From assembly GCA_035308165.1 (NCBI GenBank), contig DATGHC010000018.1, positions 35,448-99,447 of the forward strand: a DNA stretch of 64,000 bases, written 5' to 3'. Below the pieces are notes generated by a model. That model saw only the letters and a program-made list of their open reading frames with translations. It searched no databases and was not told the origin of the DNA. Numbering within the stretch: position 1 is the first letter of the stretch; each line of letters opens with the position of its first letter. Shown piece after piece: positions 33,903-41,697 of this stretch. A program made the position numbers and the translations under genes. Source of the stretch: DASTCZ01 sp035308165 (GTDB lineage Bacteria; Acidobacteriota; Terriglobia; Acidiferrales; UBA7541).

Positions 33903-35087
33903 ATGAACACTACGATTAATACATTCAGGCAGAGCAGTCTCACAAAGGGGGTTTCGGCGGGGCCGAAGTCGGTCCGCGTTGTTTTGCCGCCCAAGACGGG
34001 AAGGCCCAGCACAACTGCCCGCTTTGAACTTTTGCCCTCCGGTAAATCGCGCTGGAGCTCTTTGGGAGTCAGCGCCACTTGCCAGGCGCTTTTCCTGCTT
34101 ACTGTGGTGATCATCCCTCTGGCTTTCCCCCAGAAGCTGATCCCTAAAATGATGTATGACGTTGTGACCATCGCCGCTCCTGTGACGGAAGTGCCGCTGC
34201 CACCCGAGCCGCCCAAACAGCCAATCATAAAGCCTAAGCCCAAGCCAACACCTCCGCCGCCAGTTGTTGAAGCAGCCGTTATCCCTGAACCTGTGCGGCA
34301 ACCTAAACTTCTTGCTCCTAAGGTCGTGGCACCGAAAGTGCAGCCAAAAAAGGTGATGCCGGCCGATATACCGAAACTGGATACGCCGATAGATACTCCC
34401 AAAGTGGACCTGAAAGTGAACACTCCCGGCCCGGTAAGGCCGCGTCCAGTGGTGACGGGAATGATTGACACCGGCAGCGCTGCGCCGGCCACTCTTCCCA
34501 AATCGACACCGATAGATAAGGTCCAGACGGGCGGTTTCGGCGATCCTAATGGCATGGCTGGCCCGGCGAATCCCAATAAGGGAGGCAACATCAACGCACG
34601 AGGCCAACTGGATCTTCCCAATGGTCCCGGCTATGGCAACGGCACTGGAGGAGCGAATGGCGCTCGTGGGACGGTGGCCAGCGCGGGCTTTGGCAACGGC
34701 ACCGCAATCGCACCGTCTGGCGGAGGCGGGGGTCGTGGCACCGTCAGGCAAGGTGTTATTTCTCAGGCCGTGATCGAATCCGATAAGCCCAAGCAGCAAC
34801 AATCTCAGGCTGCCGCCGTACAGCCAATCGAAATTCTGGATAAGCCCAGACCGGAGTACACGGCTGAGGCTCGCGCACTGAAGCTCGAAGGCGATGTCAT
34901 TATTTCTGTCGTCTTCAAGGTAAACGGTGAGATCCAGATTCTCGGCGTCGTGAAAGGTATGGGACACGGATTGGACGAAAATGCCATCCGCGCCGCCCAA
35001 AAGATCAAGTACAAGCCGGCCATCAGCAATGGGCAGCCGGTCGATTTTCCGGCCAGGGTCCACATCGAATTTCAGTTGGCTTATTAA
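33903..35087 (+). CDS. TonB-family energy transducer
   Basis: 394 residues. An unusually long N-terminal cytoplasmic segment (about 60 residues) precedes one membrane span (CQALFLLTVVIIPLAF). A proline/lysine-rich periplasmic stretch follows (PPEPPKQPIIKPKPKPTPPP), then a glycine/asparagine-rich region (about 205-285), and finally a TonB C-terminal domain (KPRPEYTAEARALKLEGDVI, VVKGMGHGLDENAIRAAQKI). It would couple proton-motive force to outer-membrane receptors. No ExbB/ExbD or TonB-dependent receptor lies in the window. The M48-like gene follows in 24 bases. Confidence 0.88.
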   Translation: MNTTINTFRQSSLTKGVSAGPKSVRVVLPPKTGRPSTTARFELLPSGKSRWSSLGVSATCQALFLLTVVIIPLAFPQKLIPKMMYDVVTIAAPVTEVPLPPEPPKQPIIKPKPKPTPPPPVVEAAVIPEPVRQPKLLAPKVVAPKVQPKKVMPADIPKLDTPIDTPKVDLKVNTPGPVRPRPVVTGMIDTGSAAPATLPKSTPIDKVQTGGFGDPNGMAGPANPNKGGNINARGQLDLPNGPGYGNGTGGANGARGTVASAGFGNGTAIAPSGGGGGRGTVRQGVISQAVIESDKPKQQQSQAAAVQPIEILDKPRPEYTAEARALKLEGDVIISVVFKVNGEIQILGVVKGMGHGLDENAIRAAQKIKYKPAISNGQPVDFPARVHIEFQLAY

Positions 35088-35111
35088 CACCATTGGAGGA
35101 GTGGAGGAAAC

Positions 35112-36797
35112 ATGCGTACGCTTAAGATTGCAGCAATTTTTGTACTGGCTCTTTGCGCCGTCCCTTCCCGGGCGGCCGACGACCAGACACCTGGGAGCGC
35201 GCTCGATCAGATCGTGAATAAGATCATCGCCCGCGAACAGGTGGAAATAAACACATTCCACAAGTACACCCCGCTGGTGGAAACGTACATCCAGACCTTG
35301 AAGAACGACAAGGCGGATGGCTGGATTCCCAACGGCGACTCCTATTTCATGGGCCGTGCGGAACTTGCCAAAGGCGTTGACCTCGAGACGATCAGCGAAG
35401 AGGGTGGCGTACGCCACGGACTCATGAGCGGCTTCAAGGGCGTCTTCAGTTTCGGCGTGGAATTCTTGCCCCGCGGTTTTCTGCAGATGATTTATCTGGA
35501 CAATACCGGCATCGACCGCAGCCGCTATAGCTTTGATTACGTGCGCCGCGAATTCCTCGGCGAAGTGCGCTGCCTGGTATTCGACGTCACGCCACTGCCC
35601 AAGTCACCTAAGGGCAGCTTTGTCGGCCGCATCTGGGTCGAAGATCAGGGCTATACCATTGTGCGGTTCAATGGCGCTTACACGGGCAGTTCCCACTCCA
35701 GCATCTACTTCCACTTTGACAGCTGGCGCGTGAACACCGGCCCGGACCTTTGGTTGCCGGCGTTCATTTATAGCGAAGAAAATGAAATGCACTACACTGT
35801 GGGCAAATCGCTTTCCTTCAAGGCCCAAACCCGTCTCTGGGGTTACAACCTGGGCCACACCAAGCAGGAGCAAGAGCTGAGCAAGATCATGGTGGAAGCC
35901 AATTCTCCCATCAATGATCAGACCCAGACCAACAACGACGTGTCGCCCATTCAGGCGCAGCGCAATTGGGATCGCCAGGCGGAGGACAATGTCGTAGATC
36001 GCCTGGAACGCATGGGCTTGATTGCCCCCAAGGGTGACGTGGACAAGTCGCTCGAGCAGGTCATCACCAATATTGAGGTCGGAAACAATCTGGATATCCA
36101 ACCCGATATCCGCTGCCGTATTCTCCTGACCTCAACTTTGGAATCTTTCTCCGTGGGCCACACTATCATCATGAGCCGGGGATTGATTGATGTCCTTCCC
36201 GATGAAGCCAGCTTCGCGACCATGCTCGCGGGAGAATTGGCCCACATCGTTCTCGGGCACAAGGTCGATACTCAGTTTGCCTTCTTTGACCGAGTGTTGA
36301 ACTTTAACGAAAAAGAGACCTTCCAGCATTTCGGGTTCGCCCGTACGAAGGAAGAGGACGACGCAGCCGCCATCAAGGCCGCCGAACTCCTCAAGAACTC
36401 CACTTACAAAGATCAGCTCAAATCCGCTCAGCTTTTCCTGGGTGAGCTTCAGCTTCGCGCCAAGGAAATACCGAGCCTGATCAATCCCAAGCTTGGAAAC
36501 GCCATTCTGGCCAAGCCGGCAGTCATGGCCGCTTCCAACGATAAGCCGGTCGCAAACCAGATTATCGCTCTCCCCTTGGGCGGCCGCATCAAACTCGATC
36601 CCTGGGACGACAAGCTCGAAATGATGAAGACCAAGCCCGTGGGCACTGTTTCGGAGCGGGAAAAGATGCCCTTTGAGATCACCCCGTTCATGCCCTACTT
36701 GACCCGGGAAACCAGCGGATTGCCGACTACGGCGATAAACGCCCAGGCCAAACAGGACCAGGACAAGAAAATCAATCAGCAGAACAAGCAGAATTAA
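35112..36797 (+). CDS. Exported M48-like protein with degenerate zinc motif
   Basis: 561 residues with a very strong ribosome site (GGAGGA and GGAGGAA). A signal peptide ends at SRAAD. Residues about 40-250 form a beta-rich domain of the lipoprotein-sorting type (VEFLPRGFLQMIYLDNTG, GRIWVEDQGYTIVRFNG). Residues about 330-440 resemble M48 peptidases (IIMSRGLIDVLPDEASFATMLAGELAHIVLGH, then KEEDDAAAIKAAELL). The zinc motif HExxH reads GELAH at 374-378: the first histidine is glycine. The protein may be a pseudo-peptidase or chaperone-like. Co-transcribed with the TonB gene. Confidence 0.85.
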   Translation: MRTLKIAAIFVLALCAVPSRAADDQTPGSALDQIVNKIIAREQVEINTFHKYTPLVETYIQTLKNDKADGWIPNGDSYFMGRAELAKGVDLETISEEGGVRHGLMSGFKGVFSFGVEFLPRGFLQMIYLDNTGIDRSRYSFDYVRREFLGEVRCLVFDVTPLPKSPKGSFVGRIWVEDQGYTIVRFNGAYTGSSHSSIYFHFDSWRVNTGPDLWLPAFIYSEENEMHYTVGKSLSFKAQTRLWGYNLGHTKQEQELSKIMVEANSPINDQTQTNNDVSPIQAQRNWDRQAEDNVVDRLERMGLIAPKGDVDKSLEQVITNIEVGNNLDIQPDIRCRILLTSTLESFSVGHTIIMSRGLIDVLPDEASFATMLAGELAHIVLGHKVDTQFAFFDRVLNFNEKETFQHFGFARTKEEDDAAAIKAAELLKNSTYKDQLKSAQLFLGELQLRAKEIPSLINPKLGNAILAKPAVMAASNDKPVANQIIALPLGGRIKLDPWDDKLEMMKTKPVGTVSEREKMPFEITPFMPYLTRETSGLPTTAINAQAKQDQDKKINQQNKQN

Positions 36798-36822
36798 GTA
36801 CCAAGCAACTCCGTTCCTTCTG

Positions 36823-36870
36823 CCGGCGGCCGTTCCCGAACGCACGGGATCTGCCGCCGGTTCCGTTTTT
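36823..36870 (+). terminator. Intrinsic terminator after the TonB/M48-like unit
   Basis: CCGGCGGC (36823-36830) pairs with GCCGCCGG (36853-36860). An inner stem (TCCCG with CGGGA) extends the structure, and TTCCGTTTTT follows at 36861-36870. Confidence 0.8.
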
Positions 36871-36915
36871 GTCCCCGTGTTATCCTAAGGCCTTCTCAAA
36901 CGTATCCCTATCTGT

Positions 36916-38829
36916 ATGAGCACTTCGCCCAAACCCGTCCCAGCACCTGGCAAGAAGGCCGGTCCGACCGAGCCACTGTGGAAAGCCCTGCCCGATGCCA
37001 TTCGCATGTTGCGTCCGAACCCCGGCTTGATTGTCGGGGGTTTCCTTTTGATGATCGTGAATAGAGTAATGAGTCTGGTCTTGCCGTTCACCACCCGCTA
37101 CCTGGTAGACGATGTCTTGGTGCCTCACAACGCAAAACTTCTTGGCCCTATCGCGCTGGCGGTCGTCGCGGCTACTCTCATTCAGGGATTGACCGCCTAT
37201 TCGCTCTCCCAGCTGATCTCCAAAGCCGCTCAGCGCATGGTGACGCAACTCCGGCAGCGCGTTCAGACGCACATCGGACGCCTTTCCGTCTCATACTTTG
37301 ACTCCAACAAAACCGGACAGCTCGTTTCCAGAATCATGAGTGACGTCGAGGGTGTGCGAAACCTCATCGGCACCGGGATGATAGATTTTTTCGGCAGCCT
37401 CTTGACGGGTGTACTTGCCTTCGGTGTCCTGGTTTATTACAGCCGCCTGCTCACTGTCATAGCATTCACGGTAATTCTTTTTTTTGGTCTGGGGCTCAGA
37501 AAAGCCTTCGCCGTAATTCGCCCGCTCTTCCGTGCTCGCCCAAAAATTTACGCCGAGGTCACCGGTCGTTTGACGGAATCGCTTGGGGGCGTGCGTGTCA
37601 TCAAGGGATACAACGCCGAAGGACGTGAGGAAGGTGTTTTTGCGGCCGGGGTCGGCCGGCTGCTCGATAACGTGCTGAAGTCCATCACCGCCATGTCCTT
37701 AATGAGCCTGTCTTCTACGGTTTTGTTTGGAATAGTGAGCGCGCTGGTCATGTACTTCGGAGGAAAGCAGGTGGTGGCCTCACATATGACCTCCGGGATG
37801 TTGCTCTCCTATTTCGTCTTTCTCGGGTTTCTCATCGCCCCCGCGCTCCAAGTCGTCAATATCGGCACGCAGGTGAATGAAGCTTTGGCGGGGCTCGAGC
37901 GAACACGGGATGTCCTTAAAGAAGCGCGCGAGGAATCCGATCCGCACCGCCGGACGGAAATCGGCCCAATCGTCGGCACCGTGGAATTTGAAAACGTTGG
38001 ATTTGCCTACGATCCCGGAAAGCCGGTGCTGTTTGATAATTCGTTCCGCGCCGATCCGGGCACTGTGACCGCGCTGGTCGGCCCTTCGGGCGCCGGGAAA
38101 TCCACCATCATCGGATTGATCGCCTCGTTTTACACTCCGACCTCTGGTGTCATTCGTGTAGATGGCCTGGATCTCGCCACCGTAAAACTTTCGACGTATC
38201 GCACGCAGCTGGGCGTCGTCCTTCAGGAAACTTTTCTGTTTGACGGTACCATCCGCGAAAACGTGGCCTTCTCGCGTCCTGACGCCACCGAGGACGAGAT
38301 CCTCACCGCCTGCCGGATCGCACGGGTGGATGAATTCGCAGAAACTTTCGAGAAAAAGTACGACACCATCATTGGTGAACGCGGCGTAAAGCTTTCGGGC
38401 GGCCAGCGCCAGCGCCTTTCCATCGCGCGCGCCATCCTGGCCAATCCCCGCATCCTGATTCTTGACGAAGCGACTTCCAGCCTTGATTCAGAATCCGAAG
38501 CCATGATCCAGGAAGGTCTCTCCTTTCTGATGCGCGGCCGCACCACGTTCGTGATTGCCCACAGACTTTCCACCATTCGTCGTGCTGATCAGATCCTGGT
38601 CATTGAAGGCGGACGCATCGTGGAACGCGGAACCCACGCATCACTCTATGAGGCGCGCGGCCGGTATTTTGAGATGTACACCAAGCAGCATGGCCTGGAG
38701 GAAAATCTGTTTCTCGCCCCGGGCGAGTGTCCCGCCGAAGCCGAAGACGCGCCCGGCCGCCGAGTTGGCGGCGGAAATGGCCCCGCAATGCCCGATGCCA
38801 TGCGAATCATCCGTGGTCAAGAAACCTGA
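36916..38829 (+). CDS. ABC exporter, fused permease and ATPase
   Basis: 637 residues, a half-transporter that should work as a dimer. The six-span ABC membrane domain covers residues about 30-330, with coupling region RQRVQTHIGRLSVSYFDSNK. The ATPase has Walker A VGPSGAGKST, Q loop GVVLQETFLFDG, signature KLSGGQRQRLSIARAIL, Walker B ILILDEATSSLDSES and switch HRLST. It looks like a lipid or multidrug exporter of the MsbA/BmrA kind; the substrate cannot be named. A 40-residue charged tail follows the ATPase. It lies downstream of a strong terminator, so it is a separate unit. Confidence 0.93.
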   Translation: MSTSPKPVPAPGKKAGPTEPLWKALPDAIRMLRPNPGLIVGGFLLMIVNRVMSLVLPFTTRYLVDDVLVPHNAKLLGPIALAVVAATLIQGLTAYSLSQLISKAAQRMVTQLRQRVQTHIGRLSVSYFDSNKTGQLVSRIMSDVEGVRNLIGTGMIDFFGSLLTGVLAFGVLVYYSRLLTVIAFTVILFFGLGLRKAFAVIRPLFRARPKIYAEVTGRLTESLGGVRVIKGYNAEGREEGVFAAGVGRLLDNVLKSITAMSLMSLSSTVLFGIVSALVMYFGGKQVVASHMTSGMLLSYFVFLGFLIAPALQVVNIGTQVNEALAGLERTRDVLKEAREESDPHRRTEIGPIVGTVEFENVGFAYDPGKPVLFDNSFRADPGTVTALVGPSGAGKSTIIGLIASFYTPTSGVIRVDGLDLATVKLSTYRTQLGVVLQETFLFDGTIRENVAFSRPDATEDEILTACRIARVDEFAETFEKKYDTIIGERGVKLSGGQRQRLSIARAILANPRILILDEATSSLDSESEAMIQEGLSFLMRGRTTFVIAHRLSTIRRADQILVIEGGRIVERGTHASLYEARGRYFEMYTKQHGLEENLFLAPGECPAEAEDAPGRRVGGGNGPAMPDAMRIIRGQET

Positions 38830-38981
38830 ACTGTTTTCCTGCCGTCTATTTACGTGGGCCGGACTCGGCCCGCCGCCCACCGGGCCTTGCTGACATCCAA
38901 CGCTCCTCTGCAATCGTCAGCAGCGGCGGATAAACTGGGGTAATATAGCCCCGCTTTCAACTAAGAAATTACCGAGGGACT

Positions 38982-40955
38982 ATGCGACGAATTTTTCTGA
39001 GCAGTTCCGTGTTGGTGGTTGTTTTGCTCTCCGTTTTCATCACCGTTCGAGTCGCCCATTCCGCGCCGCAAGACAGAGCCAAAGTGACCAAAGTCAAGTC
39101 CGGCGCGGCTACCACCTATGGCAACTCCGATTCGATCAACGAAGACGAGATGAAGATTTACGATTATTTCCTGGCTTCCGACCAGCTCGAGGGCCGCTAC
39201 TATCCTTCACGCGGTTACGACACTGCGGCTCTTTATGTCGCCAGCCATCTCGCCGAATGGGGCCTGAAACCGGGCGGCAGCACCTCGGGTACAAATGGCC
39301 CTCTTCAGCCCTACCTGATGCCCATTGAAATGATCAGCCGTCAAGTCGTTCCCGAAGATGCCAAAGCAACGATCACCGGACCGGCGTTCGGCGGGCGCGG
39401 CGGCGGAGGCGGCGGAGCGCGCGGCGGAGCTGCTCCTCCCTTGACCACCACGGATTTTGAATACGGCAAAGATTGGGTCGCAAATGCCGGCGGACGTGGC
39501 GCGCCCCCGCCGGAATCTTACGACATCAGTGCAAAGAACCTGGTTTTTGTCGGCAATGGATATGTCTCCATCAAGACTAATGCGAATCCCTACGACGGCC
39601 TGAACGTCAGCGGCAAAATCGTGGTCGTTGCCGGCGTGCCTCCCGAAATCGCCGCGCTGCAGGCGGCTGCCGGCAGAGGCGGACGCGGCGCCGCGCAGCA
39701 GGATCCACTTGGTGTCAATTGCACCGATTATTGGACGCCCACGGAAGCCGCGGCCAAGAACGGCGCGTTGGCCGTTGTAAACATCGCAACTTTTCAACAA
39801 GCTGCAACTATGGCCAGCTTCAATCCTGCCGGACGCGGCCCGGCGCCCAATGCCGGTGGAACTTTCCAACCCGCAAAATTCACGCAGCAGCTTCCATGCC
39901 CGGCCGTTCCTTCACTAACGGGGGGATTGGCCATGGCCAACGTTCTGTTCCAGGGTGAAAAGATGAGCGGCGCGCAAATATTCTACGGCGCCGGCGCCAA
40001 CACCAAGCTCGATTCGTTTGACCTCAACGCAAACAAGACCATCACCATCCATGTCCCCGTCAAGATCGAGCAAGGCCACGGCGAAAACGTTGTGGGCATT
40101 GTCGAAGGCAGCGACCCGGTGCTGAAGAACGAATACGTTATCATCAGCGCCCACCTCAATCACATCGGGCTTACCGCCAATCCGCTGCCCGATGGTCACA
40201 ACGTCAACAATGGCGCCGATGACGACGGCTCCGGTTCCACCGGATTGCTGGGCATCGCACGCTCCTACGCTCAGGGCGCCGCCAAAGGCATTCGCCCCAA
40301 GCGCAGCATTCTTTTCTTGTGGAATGCGGGCGAGGAGCGCGGTCTATGGGGCTCGCAGTATTTCAATATGTTTCCGCCCATCGATCTCTCCAAGGTCGTG
40401 GCGAATCTGAACATTGACATGATTGGACGCACCAAGAATCCCAATTCCGTGGACAACGATCCCACTCACCGGCTGGTGAAACACGGCGACGTGATGATTG
40501 TCGGCCCGCACATCAGCAGCGACGACATGCTGAAAACCATCGAAACCGTGAACAACAGCTACCAGAAACTCGGTCTCGATGATTTCTACGATACGACCGC
40601 TCCCGATGCCACTCACGACAATCTCGGTCCTCAACCCAACGGCCAGCGGATTTTTTACCGCAGCGATCATTACAACTTCGCCAAGAATGGAATTCCCATC
40701 GCCTTCTTCACCATCGGGTTGCATGTGGATTATCACCGCCCCACCGACACGCCGGAGAAGATCGACTATAAGCAAATCGAAATCGTATCCAAGACTGTTT
40801 CCGCCGTCGGTTGGGTACTCGCGAATCAGGCCGGCCGTCCGCAGTTGAAAGCCAATCTGCCGGACCTGTTGCAGCGGGACATGAAGACCGCCAAGGACCA
40901 GGGCTGGGGAAAGCTCACTCCGGTCATGCCGCCTTTGCCCGGCGAACCTTACTAA
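38982..40955 (+). CDS. M28-family exported metallopeptidase
   Basis: 657 residues with a signal peptide (FLSSSVLVVVLLSVFITV...HSAP). The catalytic domain has all expected zinc ligands in order: His in ISAHLNHIGL, Asp in NNGADDDGSGS, the Glu pair in LWNAGEERGLWGS, Asp in LNIDMIGRT and His in VDYHRPTDTPEKID. A PA-like insert (about 165-370) precedes the second half. A glycine-rich run (GGRGGGGGGARGG) lies in the N-terminal third. Family M28 contains aminopeptidases and glutaminyl cyclase-like enzymes. A hairpin terminator follows. Confidence 0.92.
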   Translation: MRRIFLSSSVLVVVLLSVFITVRVAHSAPQDRAKVTKVKSGAATTYGNSDSINEDEMKIYDYFLASDQLEGRYYPSRGYDTAALYVASHLAEWGLKPGGSTSGTNGPLQPYLMPIEMISRQVVPEDAKATITGPAFGGRGGGGGGARGGAAPPLTTTDFEYGKDWVANAGGRGAPPPESYDISAKNLVFVGNGYVSIKTNANPYDGLNVSGKIVVVAGVPPEIAALQAAAGRGGRGAAQQDPLGVNCTDYWTPTEAAAKNGALAVVNIATFQQAATMASFNPAGRGPAPNAGGTFQPAKFTQQLPCPAVPSLTGGLAMANVLFQGEKMSGAQIFYGAGANTKLDSFDLNANKTITIHVPVKIEQGHGENVVGIVEGSDPVLKNEYVIISAHLNHIGLTANPLPDGHNVNNGADDDGSGSTGLLGIARSYAQGAAKGIRPKRSILFLWNAGEERGLWGSQYFNMFPPIDLSKVVANLNIDMIGRTKNPNSVDNDPTHRLVKHGDVMIVGPHISSDDMLKTIETVNNSYQKLGLDDFYDTTAPDATHDNLGPQPNGQRIFYRSDHYNFAKNGIPIAFFTIGLHVDYHRPTDTPEKIDYKQIEIVSKTVSAVGWVLANQAGRPQLKANLPDLLQRDMKTAKDQGWGKLTPVMPPLPGEPY

Positions 40956-40981
40956 CCGGATCGCATTGAATCGTCCATCGG

Positions 40982-41014
40982 GCCCGCGAAGATTTCGCTT
41001 CGCGGGCTCGCTTC
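40982..41014 (+). terminator. Strong hairpin after the M28 gene
   Basis: GCCCGCGAAG (40982-40991) pairs perfectly with CTTCGCGGGC (40998-41007) around a six-base loop, 27 bases after the stop. The downstream tract (TCGCTTCATTC) is only moderately T-rich. Confidence 0.7.
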
Positions 41015-41048
41015 ATTCATAATGCTCTCGATGCTTACGTGTTAACGC

Positions 41049-41090
41049 TGTCATTCTGAGCCCGTCGCGGCGGGCGAAGAATCTCTCTTT
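41049..41090. repeat. Candidate dispersed element, TCATTCTGAG...GAAGAATCTC type
   Basis: TGTCATTCTGAG at 41049-41060 and GCGAAGAATCTCTC at 41075-41088 flank an inner hairpin (CCCG 41061-41064 with CGGG 41071-41074). From memory, intergenic sequences of this form recur in acidobacterial and other genomes. Only one copy is present here, so its repeat nature is not shown by this window. Confidence 0.45.
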
Positions 41091-41132
41091 GCAGTCAGCC
41101 GGAAAGCATCAAATTCATACGGAGCACAAAAA

Positions 41133-41522
41133 ATGACTCGCAATCTTCGCACCCCATTCTTCGCCCTCCTCGCTGCAGCCTTTTTCTTCGCCGGTTACGC
41201 CGCCGGCCAAAACCAATTCGGCCAGCCAAGAACCGTCCTTCAAGTTTCCCTCATCAAGTTCAACCCGGGCGTTTCCGACGCCGATGGCCAAAAAGTCATC
41301 GACGGCGTGAAAAAAATGGCCGCGCAAATCCCCGGCATCAAGAACATCTGGTTGAAAGCCGACCGCATGGAGCCGCGCGACTTTGACGCCGCCATCGTCA
41401 TCGAGTTCGTCAACCGCGCCGCCGCCGACCGCTACGCCGAGTCGCCCATCCACGAATCATGGAGCCGCCAGCTCCAGCAAATCCGCCTGACCAGCATCTC
41501 CCCGCAGATCACCAATCCCTGA
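41133..41522 (+). CDS. Exported Dabb (stress-responsive alpha/beta barrel) protein
   Basis: 129 residues. A signal peptide (FFALLAAAFFFAGYAAGQ) precedes a Dabb domain: VLQVSLIKFNPGVSDADGQKV, GIKNIWLKADRMEPRDFDAAIVIEF and YAESPIHESW match the ferredoxin-like dimeric barrel pattern. Family members are often stress-induced or bind small hydrophobic ligands; function here unknown. An exported form is unusual compared with plant and fungal members. Confidence 0.82.
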   Translation: MTRNLRTPFFALLAAAFFFAGYAAGQNQFGQPRTVLQVSLIKFNPGVSDADGQKVIDGVKKMAAQIPGIKNIWLKADRMEPRDFDAAIVIEFVNRAAADRYAESPIHESWSRQLQQIRLTSISPQITNP

Positions 41523-41697
41523 TTGTTTGTTTGGCGCGGACTCAGCCGTTCGAAGTCTCTGCTGTCGTCTCCAACCTGCACGGGTCCGTTCGCCTGGTCT
41601 CGGCGGACAATGTGGGGGACCTGCTTCTCATCCTTCCTCCCCCAACGATTCCGTTGTTATTAGAATAAAAACCGCGCTAAAGTTATCAACCTGATTC

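Noticed and set aside
33876..35417. 513-codon open frame antisense to the TonB gene
   Set aside because: The plus-strand frame has a membrane span, a proline/lysine-rich region and a TonB domain. The antisense translation is Arg/His-rich and featureless.
38856..38871. GGGCCG-GACT-CGGCCC hairpin as terminator after the ABC gene
   Set aside because: A six-base stem with no T tract in GC-rich DNA is weak and likely by chance.
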